64,000 bases of DNA from Caprimulgus europaeus. Taxonomy: Eukaryota > Chordata > Aves > Caprimulgiformes > Caprimulgidae. This document shows, piece by piece, positions 53,201 through 61,480 of this stretch (position 1 is the stretch's first letter; every line of letters begins with the position of its first letter). The notes beneath the pieces were generated by a model. The model saw nothing but the letters and a program-made list of their open reading frames with translations, was not told the origin of the DNA and ran no database searches. Position numbers and translations under genes: made by a program. Location: positions 27,307,834-27,371,833 of the forward strand of contig OU015523.1 in the NCBI GenBank assembly GCA_907165065.1, in the 5' to 3' direction.

Positions 53201-56200
53201 GGAGGAAGAAGCCAAATGTTTCCCTGGTTAAATATTGAGCCCATTTTGATTTCTTTGCCACGGCAGAATGGCTCCTAACAACAACAGGCATAACAAATCA
53301 AAACCTACCTTTAACACACCCAACTTTGCTGTAGCCCTGGCTGTTATGACACACAAAAATTGATCTCATGAGACTTGAACAGAAATCAGGCATCCAATCA
53401 AATCATCTCAATAACCCAGGGACCAAGTGAAAGACCTGCAAAGAGCATTGCATCTCCCTTTATTTGCACACTCGTGTTGAAGTGGACTAGATCGAGAGCT
53501 ATTTGGATGTGCTTATTTTTCCCAAGTCATCATGAAGGGAACATAGAGGTCTGGGCCCCTCATTTGGAGCTTGACATGAATCTTACTGCAACCTTAGTAT
53601 GCACCTGGAAGTCAGCATGAGGTAGTTAGCTTGCTGCAAGTTCACATTTTCATGGCAGCTGACTTCCTTGCATGACAAATCTTAATATTTAATTCTGAAA
53701 TCCTGCTTAGGCAAACATACGCCTGAAATCAATAGCAGATTTGTATCTCTAGTTGTGCATGTAGCAGCTGTCATTTCTGGTAACACCCATGTTATGTATT
53801 TATTGTATGTGTTTTTCTTTCAGACTGTTTGTCTTACACGGCGCTAGAAGTATTATCAAAAAGGTGTTATGGGAAACAGAGATGCAAAATCATTGTCACT
53901 AGCCGGGATTTTGGAAGTCCGTGCCTACCTGGAGTGACAAAATACCTTAACGTCAGCTATGCATGTGGTAAGAGCAAAGGCAGGATCATTTTAAAACCCT
54001 CAATCTGCTTGCAGAGCAGAACAATGCCAAGTTGTGCACACATATGGAGGTGCACACACATACATGCACCAGGGGCTTCCTTGATCTCCCCTTCCTTTTA
54101 ACACGGGAAGTTTGTGATGTAGCCATACAAGAACAACCAAAATATGAGCAGGGCTGCACCTAATGTAAACTCAGGCATTAAGGGGTATTTTTCTATAAAA
54201 ATGCAGTTGTCAATAAAATATAAAGTATGTGTTTTAATATTGTGAGAAATACTATCAAAATAAGAGTCTGTTCTATGTAATTGACCTGCTAGGAGAAATA
54301 ACCTGGCATTGCCTGCCATCAGTGCAGGTAAAGCAGTCCAGCATAATTGAAGCACTGTGTACAAGCCCAGTCCTGAAATCTGATTCACATGAGCACACCT
54401 ACAGCCTTCAGCCTTGCAGAAGGATTTCCTTTCTCATAGGCAAAGCCTCACTAAAAGTAAAGGTTTGAGATTATACATCCCTTGCAGAACTGAAGCCTAC
54501 TTCAGCTCGTTCCTCAGACACGAGGGAACAGTTTTCCATGTTCTTTACCATACGCTAATAACTGTACATCAGGGGAAAGCAAGAATTCCCTATGATTCTT
54601 TTTCTCAAAAATAAAGGTCATGGGACAGCATCCTGTAATGTCAATAAAGCGGAGAGAAGAGTGGTTGCAGAACTTTAATGTAGTGTCTTATTTTGGTGTT
54701 GCACATTTTCATGGACGGCTGTGCCTTTCTGAAGCTTCAAACAGATTTCCTCAGCCTCTGCTTTCTGCTGCTGGTTAGCTGTGGGGTGGAAGTGTGAGGG
54801 GCAGGGGTGATTGTCTCTCATATGCCTCTGCTTCAACCGAAGGGTGCGTTAAAGCTTTTTCACCAAGTTACTGCTCTGCTTACTGCGCACTGCTTGGAAA
54901 GCTGCCAGCCCAGCTCCTTTCTGGCTCTTTCTGGTCTGGGGGGAGTCACAGCAGTAGCTCTACAGGGACATATCGTGGAGTCTTTTCGCTGCATCTCTAG
55001 CAAGTAGTGGTCAAAGGGCACGGGTTATCTGAGACGTGCTTTTGGGAACAGCAATGTAGGATAGATTACCAGATCACCGTGTACCTGAAGATCAGAAGAA
55101 AATGAGCCCTGGCTGCTTCCTTGCTTGCATGAGAGATTTTCTTTTTTAGTTTCCCTGGGAGTTAGTTGTCAGGTGAGAGGTGTTGCAGTAATTCAGCTTT
55201 ATATTGTTGCAGAGAGCTGGAGACCTGCCTTTGCACTAATAGGTTGTATAATTGCGCAGTTGCCTTCGTGCTGTAGTAACTTTATGAATGAGTTAATGGA
55301 ATTCTCTTTAATTAGAATAAGGATAATGACAACAGATCTTTCTTGCACACGTGTGTACTAGAAAACCAGTGTATGTTTGTTTGCAGTGAGGTTATGCATG
55401 CTGTTATATAGTGAGGTGGTTTTGCAAAAGCACGTGGGTAATAAATAGTGTTCTTGTGTGTTGCTGGCACATTTTGAAGACTTTTCTTCTGCCAAATCCT
55501 ACTGAGCTGTGCAATCTGAAGCATTAGCCAATGATTTGCAGGTCTAATTATTTTACAGATCATCTAGTGAACATGGGAAGAGCTTGGGCATATTCCAGAA
55601 TGACATTTTACATTCTTTCCCCTCTCTAGAAGATCCTTACTAATCTGATGTTTCCCAAGCTAAGGTAAATAGGCCTCCTCCTGAAGTGACAGGAGCACAG
55701 CAGAGCAGACCTGTGCCACACTTGAAAGTATTTCCATTATGGTCAGGAATGTGAGAAACATACATCACCTCAGTGATCAACAACCATTTAGGGCCAGCGT
55801 GTCTGGCTGCATTTTTATTTTTGCAGTTAATTCCTGCTAGTAAAAACTTAGCAGGAGCCAGGAGGTGCTGGTTTCTCACAGTCTCAATGCCCTCGATGAC
55901 CTGCTTAGCATCATCTCCTGTCTGCACGAGGTGACATCTCCTGGCTCTTGCTGAGGTTGGACTTCAGCAGCCCCTCTCAGGAAACACAGCTCCCAGTGCC
56001 CCTTGTTGTATCTGTACTCCCTGGATGCTGTTCAGAATCTGTCTGTGGGCTGCCTTTGGCAGCTTGCGGGAGGTGACTGACTCCAACCCGACTTGACAAA
56101 GTAGTGCTGGCACAAGTTGTAGTATAGATGTGATTATCTTGATAAAAAATTCCTCGTGCTAGTACCAGTTATTCTGTTCAGTGACCTGATGCAACCTATC

Positions 56201-59200
56201 CTAGTTAAAGTCCTTGTGTCTGAAATGAAACTATAATGAAAATGAACAATGCAAGCAGTCAGGAGCATTTTTTGTCCGTGCCATTTTGAATTAAGCATCC
56301 CCCTACAACAAATATTTGAGTGGCATACTACATTGCTGTTCAAACCTGATCAGAAGACATGGGGAAAATGATTCAGTCCTCTAGCAAGCAAAGCTCTGGG
56401 AAGTTTCCCCTGAGAGGGGAGCAGGAGGAACATCAGCACAGATGAAGGAACCCCAGCCTGGGCACCAGGCCATGCGACAGGAGCTTCACAAAGTCACTGG
56501 GGATGGTGCGTCCTCCCAGGATGTTGTTCATAACACATGCACATTGTTCATAACAGCCAGGCCTGCTGAGTGCAGTCTGAAAACCAACCAACCTGCTCAC
56601 TGTCTGCCTCATGCACCAGCAAAAACGCTCTGCCGCTGGAAAACAGTTCAGAATTTCAATGAGGTACAAACCAAAATAGAAATGAGATCATTCTCCCCTC
56701 TTTCTTGTGGTCTTCTACTGCAAATAGGAGTAAAAAGTCCCCCAAAAATTCCTTCATCAGGAAAGGAAACAGCTATGACTTTGAGCCCACACACAAAGAA
56801 AAGATCTGCTCAGAAAGAAGTGCTATTTGAAGTTGTTTTTCAAAGGAAAACCATGATAAGCCCCAAAAACCTCAGTCTCCTCTACTCCATTTAAGTTTCC
56901 TTAACGCTATTTACTGGCAAGTGCTTCTATGTGGGATACAGGTGAGCGTCATACCTGAAATTTCTTCCTTTTTTTTTCCCCTTCACATCAGTCTGAAAAT
57001 CAATCAATCTGCCTTCACATAGTACAGGGAACAGGTGCCAAGATCTGGGTATCTGAAGGGCCCATTCATCTAACTCAGAATAAGTGAACTCTCAATGTCA
57101 GCAGGATGCACCTGCTTTTAGCTCTTCTAATTATTTTGAGTGTGAAAACTTATCAAGGGAAAAAATTAATTAAATGAGAAGGACACAGTCCACTCCCACC
57201 CAGCACATCTCTTCCCATCCTGAGCACCTTCCTCCTCGGCAACCATTCGTCTCAGAGGCTGTCACACAAGACCGTAAACATTTCTCTGAGAATTACAGTG
57301 AATTATCCATATCAAAAACCAGCATCTAGATGCAGTTTAGCATCTGACTGTAGTCCAGTCCTGAATTTGTAGGCCAGTTTTGTCTCTTATCTGCTGGTTG
57401 GCAGACTGCCTGTGGGGTAGAAGACAAGAGGGCAGAAAAAAAGGGGCCAGGTCCCCGCACCGTATGCAGCTGCACTGATGTTCCTGGAGCTCCACGTGGG
57501 CTGGTACTTGAATCCAGTCACAGGTCCAGAGCTGCCCTTACTTGTCCCTAGGAATAAATCACAGCACTATCTGTCCCCTTTGGTGTTTCACTGATCTTTA
57601 GGTGAAAATTACTGACACTCTGCCCGTGCAGCCCATCCCTTAGGCTTGCTCTGCCTGCCGCACTTGCCCTTTTCTCCCTTTCCTGCCCACCCTGTCTTCC
57701 TTTCAGTCTTCTTCCCACTTACTTTATTCCCTTTCCCACCTCCTTTTCCTCCTGCCCAACTAACCCTGTGAGCAGTGTGCTCTTTGCCACCATCCTGGTG
57801 CCATGCCTCCTGGTGTGCCAGCTCTGTGGGTGGTGGTGAAGGGAGGACAATGTGTCACTGAGCACAGCCCATCTCCTGGGGCTCCCGCGTATACCCACCA
57901 GCTGTCGGGTTAGAGTATTGCTTGGTTGGGGCTGGTTTGGTGGGGATAAGCAGCACAGCCCTGCCTGGGGCTGCACCATGCACCACTTCTGCAAACACTC
58001 CTGTCTTCCTGGTGTGCGGGAACATCTCAGGGACACCGTGGAAGCTCCGGGTGGCTGCAGCGCCGGGGCCAGGCTTGCACACCGGCAGAGCTGACACTGC
58101 CTGTGCTGGCTCCTGTCACAGCCACCTACTCCAGCCTCTGAGCAGGGGAGCCATCTGCTCTAATCCCTTCCATACCACCATTGGAAATCCAGTTAATCAC
58201 AGGATCACAGGATCACAGAATCACAGGGGTTGGAAGGGACCTCAGGAGATCATCTAGTCCAACCCCCCTGCCAAAGCAGGCTCCCTACACCAGGTTGCAC
58301 AGGAAAGTGTCCAGGCGGGTTTTGAACATCTCCAGAGAAGGAGACTCCACAACCTCTCTGGGCAGCCTGTCCCAGGGCTCTGTCACCCTCACAGTAAAGA
58401 AGTTTTTCCTTAAGTTTGTGTGGAACTTTTGGTGTTCCAGTTTTGCCCATTGTCCCTTGTCCTGTCACCGGGCACCACCAAAAAGAGCCCGGCCCCATCC
58501 ATTTGGCCCCCACACTTCATGTATTTATAGACATTGATAAGGTCCCCTCTCAGTCTTCTCTTCTCCAGGCTGAAGAGTCCCAGCTCTCTCAGCCTCTCCT
58601 CATACTGGAGATGCTCCAGGCCCCTCAGCATCTTTGTGGCCCCTCTGCTGGACTCTCTCCAGAAGATCCCTGTCCCTCTTGAACTGGGGAGCCCAGAACA
58701 GGACACAAGACTCCAGATGTGGCCTCACCAGGACACAGTAGAGGGGGAGGAGAACCTCCCTTGACCTGCTGGCCATGCTCTTTTAAATGCCCCCCAGGAT
58801 ACTGTTGGCCTTCCTGGCCACAGGGCACACTGCTGGCTCATGGCAATAATAAACCCGGGGTTACCAGTGGGATTGGTAATTAACTGGGGATCTGGTCTCT
58901 AAAACTAACAGCAGACAATTTGTCTTTTGTCTTTTCAGTTCCTAAATTTATCCTCGCAGCTGTCAATCCCCCGGTCACTAGTAGCGAGTCTTCTGTCAAA
59001 CAGAACGATGGTAGGTACTACAAAAAATACGGTTTGCTGCTCTCCTTTGTCTTTGATTGAAACAGGACATTTTCCCACTGCAGAGCTTGGTCTGAGGGAG
59101 GTGGGACGAAGTGATGGAAACCCTGCTGAAACAACTGCTCTTCCGCTCGGAGGCAGCGTGACAGGCAAAGGGTTTCTCTGGGTAACAGATTCTTTTAAAT

Positions 59201-61340
59201 AATTTTCCCATTTTCTAGATACTCAGTATTTTCAATACTTTGTTATTTATACTTTATTTCTTTTTTATTATTATTTATCAAACATTGTTTGGTCTAATGT
59301 TACCCATGGCACAGCGCTGGCCTGCCTGTGTTTTAGGCAGACGTGTTAGTTCAAACGTTTTTGGGTGAGTATCAGCTTAGTAGCTTCATCATCTGTGATG
59401 TGACTGAATTTGCTTTCCTCCTCACGTCACAGGTGTCGACCTTGATCCAAAGGAATCAAGACTTCCAAAGAAAGATGGCATTATTGTTAGCAGCTCCTTG
59501 GCTACATTTGCATACATCAGAGGTAGGACAATGAGGTCGAGATTGTTCATTAGATTGTGATATTTCAGGAAAAGGGAAGATCACCTCAGAAGGTCACAAC
59601 AGGTAATCCCATGTTTATAGCTAACAGTATTATTACAATACAATCACAGTCTCGTGGATGGGACAATTGCAGCATAATTAATATTGATAGAATATTTTTC
59701 CATCTTGAAGAAACCAACTGTTTTAGAGACTGCAGCCAGGATATTTTTTAAATTAATATTTTCAGAAAGGACTGTCAATTTTTCAGTATTTTTGAAAACC
59801 TGGTCCTGTTATGGGAGGAGCACTGGAGACATCCATTTTTGGAAATGTTGGTTTGTATGCATACAAGGATCATCGAGGAGCAGTAAAAAAGAAAAAAAAT
59901 AACCCAACCCAGACATCTCTGGTATGGGACATGGCAGATTTTGTGGCTTAGCAACACTAAGGCAAATTTTGTTGAGGCAAATGAATTTGTGATCAGCAGA
60001 TCTCTAACACCACAGCAGAAGTCACGGATTTTGGAAATGAGCAAAAGCTGATGCTGAGAGGCAGTTCTGGAGCTACGATTGCTGCTCTTCTAGGAAATGC
60101 CAAGAACCATGCAGCTGTCCAGCATCTTCCCACGGCCTTTGCAAGGGCTTCCCCCGCCAGCACAAAGGGTGGCCAAAGCCTGCTGGCACGGCAAGGTGGA
60201 CTGTCCCTGACACGATGCCCAGCTGCCCCCAGCAGCTCTCCCCACACCCCACCACCCTTGAGACCATCTGGCAACCCCGAGCAGCCAGGGCTGGGTTTTA
60301 CAATCACAGAATCACAGAATGTCAGGGATTGGAAGGGACCTCGAAAGATCATCCAGTCCAACCCCCTGCCGGAGCAGGAACACCTAGATGAGATCACACA
60401 GGAAGGCATCCAGGCAGGTCCCTCTAGAAAGTCCATTTTTGCATCTGTCTCACTTGTTACTATACTGAGAACTCATCTCAGACTGTCAAGGAAGAAAAAT
60501 GCTCCCTACATAGCCTGGCCTGGAGATGCTGCTGCGGCTCCACAGAGCCCAGATTTGCTCTTCCCATTCCCTCTGTTCATCAGGGTAAGGCTTGCTTTGG
60601 CAGGAGGGCAAAAAAGAAAAAAAAATAATTATGCTTCTGGTAGCTGGTTGAGAATGCTAGGAAGCTGCTAATAAAAAAATGGGATGATGTTGTTATTTTA
60701 TAATGTTATTAAGAAGCTGAGATTTTTGCATGTTAATTTGGAGAGGCAGAGATGGCAGCATCCAGAGTGCAAGTGCAGGATGGTTTCGGTGCATGACAGA
60801 AAAAGCCTCCCCCCACCCCCTGTCCCCCCAGGCACACCCCACTGTTCTGGCTGCGTAATACGAAGTGCTTCAGAAATGATAGCTGACTTTTTTTGTAGTT
60901 AGGCTTTGGCAGAGTTTGTGAAGTGTTTAAGCACTGGCTTTCTGATTTCAGATCACCTTGAAAGATTTGCTCTCCTGTTTGTGTCCAGCGTTTGCGTGGG
61001 ATTAATCTTCACACTGTGTGCTTTGGTGATCCGTGTGTCGTGCCTGAGTGACTTCCAGAAGCTGCACAGAAAGAAGGATCACTTGGTGCCAGAACGTGAC
61101 AGAGCGTATGAGAACAGTGAAAATGAGGAGGAGGAGGAGGATTCCTCCGAGTCAGATGTCCAGGATGAGATAGCAGGACTTTACAGACCTTCTTACTCAG
61201 GTTATAACTCAACAGAGGCAGCGGAACTGGCCGAGAGGATAGAGCGCAGGGAGCAGATCATACAAGAAATTTGGATGAACAGTGGTTCGGATGTGACACC
61301 TCCCAGAAATATGAATACATTTTATATTAATGAACAATAA
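20153..61340 (+). CDS. EVA1C: EVA1C gene, complete: eight coding exons, SUEL-lectin membrane receptor
   Basis: The exons are 20153-20279, 35884-36080, 39449-39572, 42582-42734, 53824-53967, 58939-59010, 59433-59522 and 60952-61340, joining to 1,296 nt, or 431 aa (human about 441). A hydrophobic leader spans about 20-40. SUEL lectin domain 1 is about 57-147 and domain 2 about 158-248. Both keep the YG motif (FYGQDY, TYGRWA) and a C-terminal PG..K(F/Y)L.VS(F/Y).C block. NxS/T sequons occur at N51 and N243. A short linker follows, then a transmembrane helix at about 308-329, an acidic run at 359-375 and a conserved terminal helix at about 392-410. The C. elegans homologue EVA-1 is a Slit co-receptor in axon guidance, and human EVA1C binds heparin. 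The protein should be single-pass type I on the surface. Identification is firm; species-specific function is inferred. Confidence 0.96.
20280..20660 (+). promoter_or_regulatory. CpG island extending into EVA1C intron 1
   Basis: Dense CpG and long G/C runs continue about 380 bp past the exon 1 donor, and then composition falls to the genomic background by about 21000. Open frames crossing it on both strands are composition artefacts. Confidence 0.7.
22596..22692. repeat. 45-bp tandem duplication
   Basis: Just over two copies of a 45-bp unit (ctgcaccttgaatgctttct core at 22607 and 22652). The 36-bp core is exact between copies and the 9-bp spacer varies at a few bases. It lies in EVA1C intron 1. 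Confidence 0.9.
23411..23449. repeat. Adjacent poly-A and poly-T runs
   Basis: A11 at 23411-23421 followed after 13 nt by T15 at 23435-23449. Read as RNA they could form an A:U hairpin. Low-complexity intronic sequence. Confidence 0.85.
26953..26986. repeat. (CCAAA)n pentanucleotide microsatellite
   Basis: Six near-perfect CCAAA units in EVA1C intron 1, read as TTTGG on the other strand. Confidence 0.92.
33193..33210. repeat. T18 homopolymer
   Basis: An uninterrupted run of 18 T in EVA1C intron 1, about 400 bp before a CR1 fragment and not attached to it. Confidence 0.9.
33625..34066 (+). mobile_element. CR1 LINE fragment, sense, 3' end
   Basis: A 5'-truncated CR1 copy. It holds the end of ORF2 (tail of the reverse-transcriptase protein, open in one frame from 33699 to a stop at 33981) and the 3' UTR signature tagatgatctcctgaggtcc and cccttccaaccc. 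It ends in the octamer-type terminus attctgtgtgattctgtg. Residues such as [12 protein letters not shown] and [12 protein letters not shown] are typical of the CR1 carboxy end. It inserted in the EVA1C direction and is dead by truncation. Confidence 0.93.
34060..34076. repeat. (TG)n microsatellite grown from the CR1 tail
   Basis: About seven TG units directly continue the terminal ttctgtg octamer of the CR1 copy, suggesting the microsatellite expanded from the CR1 3' terminus. Confidence 0.8.
35884..36080 (+). CDS. EVA1C: EVA1C coding exon 2 (first part of lectin domain 1)
   Basis: Residues 43 (split) to 108. The acceptor is ATTTTCTAG|GTTACC and the donor TTGCAG|GTATTG (phase 0). [20 protein letters not shown] opens the first SUEL domain, with its NHT sequon, and [12 protein letters not shown] contains the family YG motif. 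Nearly identical to human. Confidence 0.96.
36081..39448 (+). other. EVA1C intron 2
   Basis: A 3.4-kb GT-AG intron. No repeat family, RNA gene or extra exon recognised. Confidence 0.85.
39449..39572 (+). CDS. EVA1C: EVA1C coding exon 3 (end of lectin domain 1)
   Basis: Residues 109-149 plus one base of codon 150. The acceptor is TGTTCTAG|AAAGTA and the donor CCTA|GTAAGT. It encodes [20 protein letters not shown] and [19 protein letters not shown], the conserved C-terminal half of a SUEL domain. Confidence 0.96.
39573..42581 (+). other. EVA1C intron 3
   Basis: A 3.0-kb GT-AG intron. Open frames near 41.7-42.2 kb have no recognisable domain. No repeat family or RNA gene recognised. Confidence 0.85.
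42582..42734 (+). CDS. EVA1C: EVA1C coding exon 4 (first part of lectin domain 2)
   Basis: Residues 150 (split) to 200 plus one base of codon 201. The acceptor is CTATTTTAG|CTGAAT and the donor CTTTG|GTATGT. It encodes [19 protein letters not shown] and IYSATYGRW, the start of the second SUEL domain. GRWAHEEN differs from the human GRRTQERD. Confidence 0.96.
43543..43640. repeat. (TA)n and AT-rich low-complexity tract
   Basis: A (TA)7-like run followed by nearly 80 bp of A and T with little else, in EVA1C intron 4. Confidence 0.85.
47327..48006 (+). mobile_element. CR1 LINE fragment, sense, ~0.7 kb 3' end
   Basis: The longest CR1 copy here. It has the last ~190 codons of ORF2 in two frames (about 47322-47570 then 47567-47920), broken by a stop and frame change near 47568. 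The 3' UTR follows, with ctagatgatctttaaggtcc and cccttccaaccc, ending attctatgattttatgatt. The ttctatga terminus marks a different subfamily from the ttctgtga copies. Inserted in the EVA1C direction and inactive. Confidence 0.94.
53824..53967 (+). CDS. EVA1C: EVA1C coding exon 5 (end of lectin domain 2)
   Basis: Residues 201 (split) to 248 plus one base of codon 249. The acceptor is TTTCTTTCAG|ACTGTT and the donor CATGTG|GTAAGA. It encodes [18 protein letters not shown] and [18 protein letters not shown], with an NVS sequon at 243. Very close to human. Confidence 0.96.
53968..58938 (+). other. EVA1C intron 5
   Basis: A 5.0-kb GT-AG intron. Its last 740 bp contain an antisense CR1 fragment (58196-58845) that ends about 90 bp before exon 6. 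A 150-codon plus-strand open frame at 56442-56894 has no recognisable domain. Confidence 0.85.
58196..58845 (-). mobile_element. CR1 LINE fragment, antisense, ~0.65 kb
   Basis: Read on the minus strand: end of ORF2 (frames 58410-58706 and neighbours, interrupted by frame shifts), then the CR1 3' UTR, ending in several ttctgtga-type octamers (atcacagg/atcacaga repeats at 58196-58230 on the plus strand). 5'-truncated within ORF2. It lies between EVA1C exons 5 and 6, close to the exon 6 acceptor. Confidence 0.94.
58939..59010 (+). CDS. EVA1C: EVA1C coding exon 6 (juxtamembrane linker)
   Basis: A 72-nt exon, residues 249 (split) to 272 plus one base. The acceptor is CTTTTCAG|TTCCTA and the donor [29 protein letters not shown] corresponds to the human VPKNILTAIDPAIANLKPS linker and is the least conserved part. 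Length and phase (1-1) are a multiple of three, so it could be skipped without frame loss. Confidence 0.88.
59011..59432 (+). other. EVA1C intron 6
   Basis: A 422-nt GT-AG intron with an AT-rich middle (about 59200-59290). Nothing else seen. Confidence 0.85.
59433..59522 (+). CDS. EVA1C: EVA1C coding exon 7 (linker)
   Basis: A 90-nt exon, residues 273 (split) to 302 plus one base. The acceptor is CGTCACAG|GTGTCG and the donor [30 protein letters not shown] followed by [10 protein letters not shown] matches the human FDPSGSKVLRKDGILVSNSL segment. The 1-1 phase also allows clean skipping. Confidence 0.93.
59523..60951 (+). other. EVA1C intron 7
   Basis: A 1.4-kb GT-AG intron with a short antisense CR1 remnant at 60302-60420. 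A 206-codon plus-strand open frame at 60051-60671 runs through the CR1 piece and is not a supported gene. Confidence 0.85.
60302..60420 (-). mobile_element. CR1 LINE remnant, antisense, ~120 bp
   Basis: Only the CR1 3' end: two atcacaga octamers, gattggaagggacct, catccagtccaaccccctgc and the gatcacacaggaaggcatcc segment. It is severely 5'-truncated. Confidence 0.9.
60952..61340 (+). CDS. EVA1C: EVA1C coding exon 8 (transmembrane and cytoplasmic tail, stop codon)
   Basis: Residues 303 (split) to 431 and the TAA at 61338-61340. The acceptor is CTGATTTCAG|ATCACC. It encodes a transmembrane helix ([20 protein letters not shown]), a basic stretch (HRKKDH), an acidic EEEEED run (GAG repeat at 61126-61141) and the conserved [19 protein letters not shown] block shared by the EVA1/FAM176 family. 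The last residues TFYINEQ extend a few beyond the human GQFY ending. Confidence 0.97.
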
Positions 61341-61480
61341 ATGGCTTATTTTGGATGATGCCCTATCCCTTTTTTTTAAAAAAAGAAATGTACCTTCTGT
61401 GAAGGAACATTTGTATCAGCACATATAATTATTTGTAAGGTAAGAAGAAATATATGCAATAAAAGGACAGTTTCAAACCC
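61341..61480 (+). other. EVA1C 3' UTR (short form)
   Basis: From the stop codon to just past the first well-placed poly(A) signal. A short A/T-rich UTR is predicted. A longer form using a later signal cannot be excluded. Confidence 0.6.
61458..61463 (+). terminator. EVA1C poly(A) signal AATAAA
   Basis: A canonical AATAAA 118 nt after the stop, followed within 40 nt by a T/GT-containing stretch. Another AATAAA overlaps the stop codon itself (61336-61341), but cleavage there would leave almost no UTR. Confidence 0.65.

Larger units (their letters stand above)
42735..53823 (+). other. EVA1C intron 4
   Basis: An 11.1-kb GT-AG intron that splits lectin domain 2. It contains an AT-rich patch at 43543-43640 and a sense CR1 fragment at 47327-48006. 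No other gene is recognised; the minus-strand 143-codon open frame at 48457-48888 is not supported. Confidence 0.8.

Noticed and set aside
56442-56894. 150-codon plus-strand frame in EVA1C intron 5
   Set aside because: No domain, no conserved motif and no plausible acceptor/donor pair in EVA1C phase.
60051-60671. 206-codon plus-strand frame in EVA1C intron 7
   Set aside because: It reads straight through an antisense CR1 remnant, so it cannot be a conserved gene.
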